A stretch of DNA of 64,000 nucleotides from an uncultured Candidatus Melainabacteria bacterium. Its GTDB lineage: Bacteria > Cyanobacteriota > Vampirovibrionia > Gastranaerophilales > Gastranaerophilaceae. The stretch covers positions 1 to 64,000 of the forward strand of contig CATLDC010000006.1 in assembly GCA_949902595.1 (NCBI GenBank). The letters are read 5' to 3'. The notes beneath the pieces were generated by a model. It was not told the origin of the DNA, made no database searches, and worked only from the letters and a program-made list of their open reading frames with translations. Both the position numbers and the translations under genes were made by a program. Positions within the stretch are counted from its first letter, which is position 1. Each line of letters opens with the position of its first letter. Below, piece after piece: positions 36,084 to 45,547 of the stretch.

Positions 36084-37457
36084 ATGAGATTACATAATTC
36101 TTATACTAACCAGATTGAAGAATTTAAACCGATTGAGGAAAACAAGGTAAAGATGTATGTATGCGGCCCGACCGTGTACGATAATGCACACCTCGGACAT
36201 GCAAGATGCTATATTACGTGGGATGTTCTGTATAGGTACCTCAAATTCAAAGGGTACGATGTTACGTATTGCAGAAACGTTACCGATGTTGACGATAAGA
36301 TTCTTAAAAAGGCTGAAAAAGAGGGTAAGACTCCTGAGGAGGTCTCAACTTTCTGGTATAAGAAGTTTACAGAAAGCATGAACGCTCTTAATAACCTGAA
36401 ACCGGATATCGAACCGTTTGCAACCAAGACTCTCGGAGAAATGATTGCGATTAATAAAGACCTGATTAATAACGGCTATGCTTACGAAGCCGGTGGGGAT
36501 GTGTATTTCAGGGTAAAAAAATTCCCTAAATACGGATATCTTTCCAAACAGCCGATTGACCAGCTTGAAAGCGGTGCAAGAATTGAAGTCGGCGAACTAA
36601 AAGAAGACCCGCTTGATTTTGCGCTCTGGAAAAAAGACGAAAAATTCGGATACAAATCACCATGGGGCGTTGGACGCCCGGGCTGGCATATTGAATGCTC
36701 TGCAATGAGCCGCAAACACCTGGGTAAAACTATTGATATCCACGCAGGCGGAGCAGACTTGATTTTCCCGCACCATGAGAATGAAATCGCGCAATCTGAA
36801 TGCGCTAACGGGTGCAAGTTCGTTAACTACTGGCTCCATAACGGGTTTGTGACCATTAATAAGGAAAAAATGTCGAAGTCTTTGGGCAATTTCCTTACGA
36901 TTGATGATTTGCTGAAAACCTATGACGCTAATACAATCAGATTCTTCATCCTGACTAACCACTACCGCATGCCGGTTGAGTTCTCTGACGAAGCCCTGCA
37001 AGCAGCTGCAAACGGGGTTAAGAGAATGCTTAATGCAAAGAGAACTCCGGTTGATGAAAGCCTTGATTTAACACAATTTGACGAGTACAAAGAATTTGTC
37101 GAAGCAATGGACGACGACCTGAATACATCAAAAGCGCTTGCAGTGCTCTTTGATTTGACAAACAAGGCTAACAAGGATGTGCCTTACGCATTCACTCTGC
37201 TTCACAAACTTGCCGGAGCACTCGGGTTTACTTTTGAAAAAGCTGAACTTTCAGAAGACGAACTCAAGGCAAAATTGGAAGAAGTGTCAAAGGCTCTTGG
37301 TGAAGACTTCGCTTCAATGGATGAGATTATTGAAAGAAGAAAAACCGCAAGAGCAGAAAAAAACTGGGATGTTGCAGACAAAATCCGCGTTGCGCTTGAC
37401 GGCGCAGGAATAGTGCTGAAAGATTCCAAGGAAGGTACAACTTGGGAATTAAAATAA
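36084..37457 (+). CDS. cysS: Cysteine-tRNA ligase
   Basis: The 457-residue class-I synthetase has the HIGH-type motif AHLGHARCY, zinc ligands including C28 and HIECSAM, and the KMSKSLGNFL loop. The ATG has AGGGAG upstream. Its last 16 bases overlap the TTG start of the SpoIID-like gene, suggesting coupling. Confidence 0.97.
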   Translation: MRLHNSYTNQIEEFKPIEENKVKMYVCGPTVYDNAHLGHARCYITWDVLYRYLKFKGYDVTYCRNVTDVDDKILKKAEKEGKTPEEVSTFWYKKFTESMNALNNLKPDIEPFATKTLGEMIAINKDLINNGYAYEAGGDVYFRVKKFPKYGYLSKQPIDQLESGARIEVGELKEDPLDFALWKKDEKFGYKSPWGVGRPGWHIECSAMSRKHLGKTIDIHAGGADLIFPHHENEIAQSECANGCKFVNYWLHNGFVTINKEKMSKSLGNFLTIDDLLKTYDANTIRFFILTNHYRMPVEFSDEALQAAANGVKRMLNAKRTPVDESLDLTQFDEYKEFVEAMDDDLNTSKALAVLFDLTNKANKDVPYAFTLLHKLAGALGFTFEKAELSEDELKAKLEEVSKALGEDFASMDEIIERRKTARAEKNWDVADKIRVALDGAGIVLKDSKEGTTWELK

Positions 37458-39091
37458 GCAGATTGGCAGGAGTTTTCCTGCTTGCAGCAGCGTTCTTTGT
37501 TGCAACTCCGACCTTTGCAGCAAATGATTACAATGTTGTAAGAGTGGGGATTACGGATAACAAATTCCAGAATGTTCTGAGACAGGAGGTCACTGTCTAC
37601 GGTACTTCCGAGTGCGAAATCTGCGATAAAGAAACACGCAGAGTTGTCTCTCATATTCAGGGTAACACAGAATTAACTATCAAAAACGGGATTACGGGAC
37701 TTGATATCTCTGTGAAAAACGGTATCTCCGGCTCAATCAGGGATTTTGTAATAATCTGTCCTCGCGGTGTACTCGGGGTTAAAGACTTAACCAGAAAAGG
37801 CAAACCGGCACTTTATCATGGCGCGTTTGAAATAGTTCAGAGCCCGGATAAAAAAGGGTTCTATCTCGTTAACCTTGTTGAGGTTCAGGAATACCTGAAA
37901 GGGGTTGTGCCTAACGAAATGCCTGTAAGATTCGGACTCGAAGCCCTGAAAGCACAGGCTGTTGCTGCAAGAAATTATGTTCTGACGCCGAGAACGCAGG
38001 CGTATAAAGAGTTTAATGTTGTCGATAGTGTTGCAAGCCAGGTATATTTTGGCGTGAATACTGAAGAGGATTTGGCGACACGGGCTGTAATGGAAACAGA
38101 CGGGATTGTTGCGCTTCATAATAACGAACTTATACTTGCGCTCTACAGCTCAACAGCAGGCGGGTATACGGAAAGCTATGCTTACGCGTTTTCAGACCCG
38201 CTTACAAAGATGTTTCCGTCTATTAGTAAGCCTTATCTTGTTGCCGTGCCTGACAAGTCAGAGTTTCCGACTCTTGAAGAAGAAGCTAAGGCTAAGGAGT
38301 TTTATCAAAGCAAGGTTCCGTCGTTTGATATTGAGTCACCTTACTACAGATGGAAAAAAAGCTGGGCTGTGGGTGAGCTTGAAAATGTACTGAAAACCAC
38401 CCTTGTTGCACAGTCAAAAACCGGATTTGTGCACCCTGCATTCAAGGCCGGTGATGAGCTAGGGAAAATAAAAGACATAAAGGTTATGAAACGCGGCGCG
38501 TCCGGCAAGGTCATTGAGCTTGAAATCTTGACTTCAAAAGGATGTTTCAGGGTTGCAAAAGAACTCGTTATCAGAAGGGTGTTCCAAAAAGACGGGGTTT
38601 CGCTTCCAAGTGCAAATATTGTGTTTGAAAAGAAGCTTGATAACTACGGAAACGTGACTGATATTGATATATATGGCGGCGGATTCGGGCACGGAGTCGG
38701 GATGAGCCAGTTCGGTGCCGGATATATGGCAACCAAGCTTAAGCAGCCATATTACAATATTTTGAGGCATTATTATACCGGCGTAAATCTAGGTACAGTG
38801 CCTGTTACAGTATGCGGGGATGAGGTTAAGCAGACTTTCTGGGCTCCAGTAGGGCGTGCGCAGCTTGTTATAACAAACGCAACTACATCCAAGCTTAATG
38901 TTATGATAAACGGGAAAACTCTGGAGTTTCCGGTTGCGAAAACTATTTTCCAGAAGGATTACAGGATAGATATTTCAAGATATATTGATGATGGCGCAAA
39001 CACAATTGTGTTCTACCCTCCGACCCAGGGACGCGCTGTTACTTTGTATGTAGAATTGGTTGAGAAGTATGGAACAACAGCGAACAATTAA
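37442..39091 (+). CDS. SpoIID/LytB-domain exported protein
   Basis: The 549-residue protein starts at TTG inside the end of cysS, with AGGAAGG six bases before it. It has a signal peptide (about 1-27, …ATPTFAAN). The SpoIID domain is clear: YLKGVVPNEMPVRFGLEALKAQ, QVYFGV, LYSSTAGGYTES and GHGVGMSQFGAG. The domain trims peptidoglycan or binds denuded glycan in known members. The C-terminal 100 residues look like a beta-rich module. murJ follows, overlapping by 23 bases, so both act on the cell wall. Confidence 0.88.
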   Translation: MGIKISRLAGVFLLAAAFFVATPTFAANDYNVVRVGITDNKFQNVLRQEVTVYGTSECEICDKETRRVVSHIQGNTELTIKNGITGLDISVKNGISGSIRDFVIICPRGVLGVKDLTRKGKPALYHGAFEIVQSPDKKGFYLVNLVEVQEYLKGVVPNEMPVRFGLEALKAQAVAARNYVLTPRTQAYKEFNVVDSVASQVYFGVNTEEDLATRAVMETDGIVALHNNELILALYSSTAGGYTESYAYAFSDPLTKMFPSISKPYLVAVPDKSEFPTLEEEAKAKEFYQSKVPSFDIESPYYRWKKSWAVGELENVLKTTLVAQSKTGFVHPAFKAGDELGKIKDIKVMKRGASGKVIELEILTSKGCFRVAKELVIRRVFQKDGVSLPSANIVFEKKLDNYGNVTDIDIYGGGFGHGVGMSQFGAGYMATKLKQPYYNILRHYYTGVNLGTVPVTVCGDEVKQTFWAPVGRAQLVITNATTSKLNVMINGKTLEFPVAKTIFQKDYRIDISRYIDDGANTIVFYPPTQGRAVTLYVELVEKYGTTANN

Positions 39092-40652
39092 GGACGAGAC
39101 TCCAAGCGTATTAAAAGCAGCGTGGCTCATTGCGCTTGTGACAATTGCAAGCAAGTTTATCGGGTTTGTAAGAGATATGGTTGTTGCTAATTTCTACGGC
39201 GCAACCCTTGTTTCAGACGCTTATTTTTATGCGCTCCAGATTCCTTCTCTTGCGATAATCATTCTGGGCGGAGTCGGAGGCCCTTTCCACAGCGCAACTG
39301 TGGCTGTTTTTTCTAAACTCATACCGGATTTTGATTCAAAACCGGACGAGTTTGTAAACAAACTATATAACACTTTTTTGACAGTCTCATTTTTGTTTTT
39401 CGCGCTCTGCGCGGTCTTGGGATTTTTGTTTGCAGATAAAATAATGGGGCTCATTATTTCAGCAGGCTCACCGGAGCTTGTTTCACTGGCGTCTGCGCAT
39501 TTCAAAATAATGTCGCCTATTATTCTGATTGGCGGTATTATCGGGATATATTATGGGCTTCTGATTTGCCATAAGCAGTATATTCTGCCGAATCTTTCGC
39601 CAATTGTTTTGAGCGCTGTGATAATTGCAGTGATATCCTGTGTACATAACGATAAATCAGGCTATGTGCTAGCGCTTGCAACAACTGTCGGGGCTGTGTG
39701 CCAGCTTCTTATCCAGTTTCCAAAGCTAAGGCAAATCGGGTACAGGATTAAGCCAAATCTTGATGTTGTCAACAACCCGCAGTTTAAAAGTATTTGTGAG
39801 CTTTTGTTTCCGGCGATTCTAAGCTCTACAATCGGGCAGATAAGTATTTATATTGACATGTTTTTTGCCTCAACCTTGAGAGAAGGCGCATGGACATCGG
39901 TTGTGTTTGCGAACAGAATTTTCCAGTTTCCAGTCGGAATACTTGTTACGGCCTTTCTTGTGCCTTTGTTTCCGATTTTTTCAAGACTCGCAGGAGAAGG
40001 GAATCTTGAGGCTGTGAAAACGTATTTCAACAAAGGGGTCGGGGTCCTGTTTTTTGCTGCGATGCCAATGATAATCCTGATTCTTTTGCTTGCGCAGGAC
40101 GGGATTTCGCTTGTGTTTGAAAGAGGCGCGTTTAATTCAAACGCTGTTGTTATGGTGTCAGAAGCGCTGTGCTTCCTGTCTTTTTCAATACTTCCGTATG
40201 TTTTCAGAGACTCTATAACAAGGGTTTATTATGCGTTTAATGATTCTAAGACACCGTTTGTTATTGCGATGTCTTCGATTGCGCTGAAAGCTGCGCTCAA
40301 CTGGCTTTTGATATTGAAGCTTGATATGGGAATTGCCGGAATTACGCTTTCAACCTCGTTTGTGACTCTTTTTAACGCAGTTTTTCTGGGGCTTTTTATC
40401 TATAAAAAGATCAGATTGGATTACAAAACTTTGTTTATTAATTTTGCAAAAATGCTTGTTGCAGCGCTTCTCACGTTTGCTCTGTGCTGGTTTATTTGCG
40501 TAAGTTTTGATAAATTTGCGCTTCCAAAGTATGTGTTTGAGGTGGCAAAAATCTTGGTTGTGATGGCTGTTTGTTTAGGTGTTTACACTTTGTTAAATCT
40601 TGTGTTTAAGATGGATTATGCAAAAGAGCTGGTGAATAGGCTTCGTAAATGA
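39069..40652 (+). CDS. murJ: Lipid II flippase MurJ
   Basis: The 527-residue MOP-superfamily protein has about 14 membrane helices and begins with LIALVTIASKFIGFVRDMVVANFYG, the MurJ N-terminus containing conserved Arg and Asp. It flips lipid II across the inner membrane for peptidoglycan synthesis. The ATG at 39069 lies inside the SpoIID-like gene's 3' end. The context of wall synthesis fits. Confidence 0.92.
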   Translation: MEQQRTIKDETPSVLKAAWLIALVTIASKFIGFVRDMVVANFYGATLVSDAYFYALQIPSLAIIILGGVGGPFHSATVAVFSKLIPDFDSKPDEFVNKLYNTFLTVSFLFFALCAVLGFLFADKIMGLIISAGSPELVSLASAHFKIMSPIILIGGIIGIYYGLLICHKQYILPNLSPIVLSAVIIAVISCVHNDKSGYVLALATTVGAVCQLLIQFPKLRQIGYRIKPNLDVVNNPQFKSICELLFPAILSSTIGQISIYIDMFFASTLREGAWTSVVFANRIFQFPVGILVTAFLVPLFPIFSRLAGEGNLEAVKTYFNKGVGVLFFAAMPMIILILLLAQDGISLVFERGAFNSNAVVMVSEALCFLSFSILPYVFRDSITRVYYAFNDSKTPFVIAMSSIALKAALNWLLILKLDMGIAGITLSTSFVTLFNAVFLGLFIYKKIRLDYKTLFINFAKMLVAALLTFALCWFICVSFDKFALPKYVFEVAKILVVMAVCLGVYTLLNLVFKMDYAKELVNRLRK

Positions 40653-40657
40653 GTATT

Positions 40658-40689
40658 AAAAACCGGATGAAGATTTCCTCATCCGGTTT
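40658..40689 (-). terminator. Terminator between convergent murJ and annexin-like gene
   Basis: AAACCGGATGA and TCATCCGGTTT form a long stem. On the minus strand it is followed by five T, so it serves the annexin-like gene best. Confidence 0.8.
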
Positions 40690-40694
40690 AAACC

Positions 40695-41810
40695 CTATGC
40701 TTCTTGTTCTTTTTTTCTAATGTGTCTTGCCATTTCGTGGAGATTATTAACAATTGTTTCATCACTACGCCAGCTTGATTCTAATTCGTTGTCAATATTT
40801 CCTGCGAGTCTAGCTAATGTTGAATCATTTTCACCTCTTTCTAAAAGAGCGTTTTTGAATATTTCAACTGCACGGGTATAATCTATGCCACTTAAATCAT
40901 CCAGAACTGCTGCAAACATATCAGGGTGTTTTGCATTATATGTTTCTAAAAGCTCTAAAATGTTGTCTTTTGTAATCTCGCTTAAAGCATTTTGCAATTG
41001 AGTATCTTTTGTGCCAATTCCATCTATTGCGTCAAAAATTTGATTAGCAAGTGTTTCTAATTGCTGCTGTGTTGCTTTGGGAGCCGGCGTCTCCGGCTTT
41101 TGAGTTTCTTTTGCTTCATTCGTTTGTGGTTCATTATTTATAATTACAGTGTTGTTATTTCCGTTAACATTGATATTATCTTTGCCATCCTGATGTGCTG
41201 ATGTGTTTTTGTTTGATACAGCTACAGGCATAGGTCCCATAGGTCCTGGTTTTGGAGAATGAGTTGGTTTTTGTGCAGGAACTGCCTCTGTAGTTTGCTC
41301 TTTGCTATTTTTTGCCGGCATTGGATATGGCATTGTTTCTGTTTTAATACGAGGTTCTGGTTTACTTGCTTCTTTTGGAGTTTCTGTTTTTGAATCAATC
41401 TCAAGAGCTTCGTTTTTAGGTGTTTTATTTTCAGTCTTAACTTCTTTTCCGTCAATGACTCGTTGGATAAAAGCTTTTTCTTCTTTGCTAAGCCCTTTTG
41501 TCTTTTTGTATTTTTTCAGGTCATTAATTTCAGCATTGTCGTCTGCTCTGTTAGCATCACCGTTTTTAACAAGGTCGGCTACTCTTTGTTTAACTTCATC
41601 TCTAACCATGAAGGTATCTTCGTATTCAACCAGCATACCTTCTACTATTTCTTTTTGTTTACCGTTTACTTTGCCGTCTCCGCTGAGTAATTTGCCAAGT
41701 TCCTGATACTCCTTACGTGAGTCGATTTTTTTGCTGTCTTTTCCGTCTCCAGCCATAATGGTTTCAATACGGTTGCGTACATCCGCCGATAATTTGCTTA
41801 AATCTACCAT
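40695..41810 (-). CDS. Annexin-repeat protein with disordered Pro-rich middle
   Basis: The 371-residue protein has a charged helical N-terminus (1-115), a Pro/Lys/Glu-rich linker, an Asn-rich stretch (DNINVNGNNNTVIINN) and one C-terminal annexin-like repeat: IFDAIDGIGTKDTQL…LLETYNAKHPDMF…LDDLSG. G-x-G-T is followed by an Asp 38 residues later, the spacing of the type-II calcium site of annexins. No signal peptide is seen. AAGGAAG precedes the ATG. The promoter region carries two 28-bp palindromes. Function is unknown; calcium-dependent membrane binding is an inference from the repeat. Confidence 0.7.
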   Translation of the reverse strand: MVDLSKLSADVRNRIETIMAGDGKDSKKIDSRKEYQELGKLLSGDGKVNGKQKEIVEGMLVEYEDTFMVRDEVKQRVADLVKNGDANRADDNAEINDLKKYKKTKGLSKEEKAFIQRVIDGKEVKTENKTPKNEALEIDSKTETPKEASKPEPRIKTETMPYPMPAKNSKEQTTEAVPAQKPTHSPKPGPMGPMPVAVSNKNTSAHQDGKDNINVNGNNNTVIINNEPQTNEAKETQKPETPAPKATQQQLETLANQIFDAIDGIGTKDTQLQNALSEITKDNILELLETYNAKHPDMFAAVLDDLSGIDYTRAVEIFKNALLERGENDSTLARLAGNIDNELESSWRSDETIVNNLHEMARHIRKKEQEA

Positions 41811-41827
41811 TGTTTTCTTCCTTTCTA

Positions 41828-41855
41828 ATGTAACATAATATGCATTGTGTTACAT
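41828..41855. promoter_or_regulatory. Promoter-proximal operator, 28-bp palindrome (copy 3)
   Basis: ATGTAACATAATA-TG-CATTGTGTTACAT lies within a longer inverted repeat (41818-41865). On the minus strand TCTAAT at 41859-41854 overlaps its first bases just as TATAAT does at 437-442, so it covers the -10 box and likely start site of the annexin-like gene. Confidence 0.65.
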
Positions 41856-41995
41856 TAGAAAGGAAAATCGCATGAATATTACAATACAGAAAATAAAAAA
41901 GTATATAAAATACAAAAATACGCATCCAAAATAAATATTTCAGATATAGCTAAATATCAATAAAAACAATATGTATGAGATTATTAAAAATGTTA
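41856..41995. other. A/T-rich stretch between operators
   Basis: This part of the 395-base gap between the annexin-like gene and cdd holds no credible open frame. It is very A/T-rich with a possible -35 TTGTAA on the minus strand at 41884-41879. The remainder (42024-42205) is also A/T-rich and probably carries the cdd promoter, which I cannot place. Confidence 0.4.
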
Positions 41996-42023
41996 ATGTA
42001 ACACAATGCATATTGTGTTACAT
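41996..42023. promoter_or_regulatory. Upstream operator, 28-bp palindrome (copy 4)
   Basis: ATGTAACACAATG-CA-TATTGTGTTACAT, nearly perfect 13-2-13 symmetry. It lies 168 bp upstream of copy 3 with respect to the annexin-like gene, close to 16 helical turns. Confidence 0.65.
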
Positions 42024-42205
42024 TGATTTAAAATAATACCTTCTTTATCTTTATATTTTGTATAACGGCATTTTTATGAAAAACTTTAATATTTTGTTAC
42101 AAATGTTTACAATATAAGCTTCTTTGTACCTATACAAGCACCTTCTATCCTTTTGACTTTCTATCTTTTGGTATTTGTGCTAAAATATTTTCAGGTAATT
42201 GGAAG

Positions 42206-42595
42206 ATGAATATTGATTATAAACTATTAATGGATACGGCAAAAGAGGCATCAAAAATGTCTTACTCTCCGTTTTCACGATTCGCAGTAGGAGCCGGTGT
42301 GCTTGCAGCTAGCGGAAAGATTTATTCAGGCTGCAATGTAGAGAACTCGTCTTTTGGTATGACTATTTGTGCAGAAAGATGTGCGATATGTAAGGCTATA
42401 TCAGAGGGTGAAAAAGAAATTCTTGCGGTTGCAATTTATTCTCCAAACGCTGACAGCTGCAATCCTTGCGGGGCTTGCAGGCAGGTGATGTATGAGTTTC
42501 AGGGTGATAATGAAATCGAAATTATTACAGAGGAGATGGGAAATCTCGAGATTAAGAAAATGAGCGAGTTTTTACCGTTCGGATTCAAAATATAG
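42206..42595 (+). CDS. cdd: Cytidine deaminase
   Basis: The 129-residue enzyme has YSPFSRFAVGAGVLA at the N-terminus, the zinc and catalytic motif ICAERCA (H/C-A-E) and PCGACRQV. It deaminates cytidine and deoxycytidine. It starts the cluster cdd, zinc-ribbon protein, pgpH, ybeY, dgkA, which resembles clusters in Firmicutes. Confidence 0.95.
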   Translation: MNIDYKLLMDTAKEASKMSYSPFSRFAVGAGVLAASGKIYSGCNVENSSFGMTICAERCAICKAISEGEKEILAVAIYSPNADSCNPCGACRQVMYEFQGDNEIEIITEEMGNLEIKKMSEFLPFGFKI

Positions 42596-42648
42596 GGGAA
42601 AAGACTTAAGACGCCAGCCTGATTAAAAAATCTGTGCGTCAAATTATT

Positions 42649-42864
42649 ATGTATATTGTTGAACTTTTTATAAAATGGCTTAATAAAAACAAAAGAGGGA
42701 GCGGAGCGAATCCTGAAAATATTTATCAAGAAGAGGACAAAACTATTACAGACGAGGCTTTGACCTGCAAGCACAATTTCATGCCGGTTGACAGCACAGG
42801 GCAATTCTTAGCTTGCACAAAGTGCGGTTATGTAGTAAAAAAGAATGAGAACTATAAAGGATAA
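42649..42864 (+). CDS. Small zinc-ribbon-like protein
   Basis: The 71-residue protein begins MYIVELFIKWLNKNKRG, an amphipathic or weakly hydrophobic helix. It ends with CKHNF…ACTKCGYVV, a possible half zinc ribbon with one Cys-x-x-Cys and an upstream Cys-x-His. A GTG five codons upstream is another possible start. It lies between cdd and pgpH, three bases before pgpH. The family is not known to me. Confidence 0.6.
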   Translation: MYIVELFIKWLNKNKRGSGANPENIYQEEDKTITDEALTCKHNFMPVDSTGQFLACTKCGYVVKKNENYKG

Positions 42865-42867
42865 TTT

Positions 42868-45051
42868 ATGACTAAATTCTTAGATTTTATATCATCAAAA
42901 CAATTCAGAAATGTGGTGTGTTTTATTCTGTTTACGTTTCTGATGACCGTAACAATTTCTTCGCAGAATTACTTTTTCCAGAAAGTAATTGAAAACGGGA
43001 TAAGCAAAAAGGATATTGTTGCGCAAAAAGATATCAAAATTATTGATACCAAAAAGACAGAACAGCACAAAAAAGAAGTCGCTCAAGGCGTTGAACCAAT
43101 CCTAACCCAGGCAGAAGACGAATTTATTACAACAAGCCTTGCAACACTCCAAAGCTCTGTTATGAAAATCAGGGATAAAAACGTAAGCGACGAAGTCAAA
43201 GTCGAAGAACTCTCTGTTCTGTTTGATGAGTCAGGAAAAAAGGGGCTTGTAGATTTCCTTTTGCGCGCAAACGACAGTGATTTGCAGGCGATATTTGATA
43301 AAGCAAAAATTACACTCTCTTCAGTGCTTAGCACAGGGATTTCATCCAGAGACTTTGATAACAACAATGTTTCTGCAATTATAAAAAAGAACCTCCCGCA
43401 CAATGTTCCACGATATCAGGGTGCCTTGATAGAAGGTCTTTTGAATCAGGTTATTGTGCCAAACCTTGTGGTGGACGAGTTTGCAACAGAAATCGCAAAG
43501 AAAAACGCCCAGAACGCAGTAAAACCTTATGAAGTTGTGTTCAAAAAAGGCCAGAAAATCGTGTTTGAAGGCGAGCCTGTTACCAAACTCAAACAGGACG
43601 CTTTAAGAGCTGCCGGATACAATGTTCTGGAAGTTAACTATGGCGGTATTCTCGGGTTCTATGTGCTCATCGCATTTTTTACTTTTGTATTTATGCAGTA
43701 TGAGAAAAACTTTGAAAAACAGTATTACAACGCTAAATACATGTCGATTATGGCGTCGTTTACTCTGTTCCTTGCATTTATTTGTGCGCTCCTGCCAACA
43801 GGATTTTCGCCTTATATAATCCCGATTCCGGCTTATACAATTTTGCTTTCAATATTTACAACTCCGAGAAACGCGTTTTTCGGCTCAACAATCGTGCTTG
43901 CCCTGATTTCTATTGGTATGCACTGGAATATCGAAGTTGTTGTTGCGTTTATGCTTTTAAATACCGTTGTTATGACAGCTGTTTCAAAACTGAAATTTTC
44001 AAAACGCTCGGATTTACTTATTACAAGCTCAAAAATCTCTCTTGCAGGAGTCTTGATTGTTGGCGGGATTTATTTCTTAGAAAAATACATGATGGATATT
44101 GATAACCTGCTTATCTTCAAGGATTTGGGTTATATCCTTATAAACTGCTTTGTAATCAGCGGCATCCTGCTTCTGGGCGTGCTTCCGATTATTGAAAACC
44201 TGTTCAGGGTGATGACTCCTTACGGACTTGCAGAACTTGCTGACCATAACCAGCCGCTTTTGAGAAAACTTATGCAGGATGCTCCGGGGACGTTTAACCA
44301 TTGCTTAACAGTTTCCCACCTTTGTGAGAACGCAGCAGAAGCAATTGGGGCTAACCCTGTGCTTGCAAGAGCAGGCGCAATGTACCACGATATCGGAAAA
44401 CTCATGCGCCCGATGTTTTTCGTGGAAAACCAGTCTTTCTACGGTATTGAGAATCCGCACAAGTCTTGCACTCCAAGGTTTAGCAAGATGCTTATTACAG
44501 CCCACCCGAAAGACGGGGTTGAACTTGCAAAAGACGAACACTTGCCGCAGGTCATTAACAACTTTATCTTGCAGCACCACGGAACAAGCCTTGTAAGTTA
44601 CTTTTATAATGAGGCTCTTAAGGAAGAAGGAGCGGAAAACGTTAATGAAGAACAGTTCAGATATCCCGGACCTAAGCCGAATATGAAAGAGACTGCAATT
44701 CTTATGATTGCTGATGCTGTAGAGTCAGCGGTTAGAGCTGCAAAAAATCCTTCCAACGAAGAAATTGATGCAATTATCAATAAGATTATCAAGGAACGTC
44801 TCAACGACGGACAGCTTTCGGATTCTCCGCTTACTTTAAAAGACTTAAAGACAATTGCAGAGACTTTCTCCAGAATGCTAAGAGGTATGCACCACAAGAG
44901 AATCAAGTATCATAATGATTTGGTACAGGAGCTGGATAAGAACAAACTGAACCACGATCTTGTTCCGCCGCCTGTAATCCCGCCGACATTGGATAAGGAT
45001 TTGGAATCTAAGGTCAAAGAGTTAGAGAACAAAAAAAATGACAACAATTAA
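42868..45051 (+). CDS. pgpH: 7TM-HD-domain phosphodiesterase, PgpH-like
   Basis: The 727-residue protein has one N-terminal membrane helix (about 15-32), a large extracytoplasmic 7TMR-HDED domain to about residue 250, seven membrane helices to about 440, and a C-terminal HD domain (FNHCLTVSHLCENAAE, MYHDIGKLMRP, ILQHHGT, MIADAVESAVRAA). Relatives (Listeria PgpH) hydrolyse cyclic di-AMP. It overlaps ybeY by 14 bases. No di-AMP cyclase is in the window, so the substrate is inferred from the family. Confidence 0.88.
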   Translation: MTKFLDFISSKQFRNVVCFILFTFLMTVTISSQNYFFQKVIENGISKKDIVAQKDIKIIDTKKTEQHKKEVAQGVEPILTQAEDEFITTSLATLQSSVMKIRDKNVSDEVKVEELSVLFDESGKKGLVDFLLRANDSDLQAIFDKAKITLSSVLSTGISSRDFDNNNVSAIIKKNLPHNVPRYQGALIEGLLNQVIVPNLVVDEFATEIAKKNAQNAVKPYEVVFKKGQKIVFEGEPVTKLKQDALRAAGYNVLEVNYGGILGFYVLIAFFTFVFMQYEKNFEKQYYNAKYMSIMASFTLFLAFICALLPTGFSPYIIPIPAYTILLSIFTTPRNAFFGSTIVLALISIGMHWNIEVVVAFMLLNTVVMTAVSKLKFSKRSDLLITSSKISLAGVLIVGGIYFLEKYMMDIDNLLIFKDLGYILINCFVISGILLLGVLPIIENLFRVMTPYGLAELADHNQPLLRKLMQDAPGTFNHCLTVSHLCENAAEAIGANPVLARAGAMYHDIGKLMRPMFFVENQSFYGIENPHKSCTPRFSKMLITAHPKDGVELAKDEHLPQVINNFILQHHGTSLVSYFYNEALKEEGAENVNEEQFRYPGPKPNMKETAILMIADAVESAVRAAKNPSNEEIDAIINKIIKERLNDGQLSDSPLTLKDLKTIAETFSRMLRGMHHKRIKYHNDLVQELDKNKLNHDLVPPPVIPPTLDKDLESKVKELENKKNDNN

Positions 45052-45547
45052 TATTTTTACGGAAAATATTTTTGATGGCTGGAAGCTTGATGAGAAAGAG
45101 GTTATAACCAGAACCCGCCGTATGCTGGAACATTATATCAGCACATTGGGTGAGAATAGTTGTCTTTCCGGAAAAGACTACGAGTCTATAACCTTGGATA
45201 TTGTGTTTTGCGATTCGGCTAAAACTCACGAACTTAACATAGAATACCGTGACAAGGATTATCCTGCTGATATAATCACTTTTGCGATTTTTGCGGATGA
45301 TGAAAACAGTTTTATATTTGACGGCGATATCAACCTTGGTGAGATAATCATTGCGCTGGACAAGGTTATGGAAGGGGTGAATCGGGATATAAGCGGGTCA
45401 AAGAACAGGGAGCAGGAGTTGATGTTTTTGATAAGCCATGGGCTTATGCACCTTTTAGGATTTGACCATCAGAGCGAAGAGGAATACAATTTTGTTATAG
45501 GCGAGCAGCGTAAGGCTCTGGGGAGTATCGGGTATGACAAAATTTAA
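45038..45547 (+). CDS. ybeY: Endoribonuclease YbeY
   Basis: The 169-residue protein has the metal motif H-x3-H-x5-H in SHGLMHLLGFDHQSEEE and the preceding LNIEYRDKDYPADIITFA. YbeY acts in 16S rRNA 3'-end maturation and ribosome quality control. Its start overlaps pgpH and its end overlaps dgkA, so translation is coupled. Confidence 0.94.
   Translation: MTTINIFTENIFDGWKLDEKEVITRTRRMLEHYISTLGENSCLSGKDYESITLDIVFCDSAKTHELNIEYRDKDYPADIITFAIFADDENSFIFDGDINLGEIIIALDKVMEGVNRDISGSKNREQELMFLISHGLMHLLGFDHQSEEEYNFVIGEQRKALGSIGYDKI

Noticed and set aside
41818-41865. RNA hairpin hiding the ribosome site of the annexin-like gene
   Set aside because: The expected transcription start lies inside the left arm of the palindrome, so the RNA would not contain both arms; an operator explains it better.
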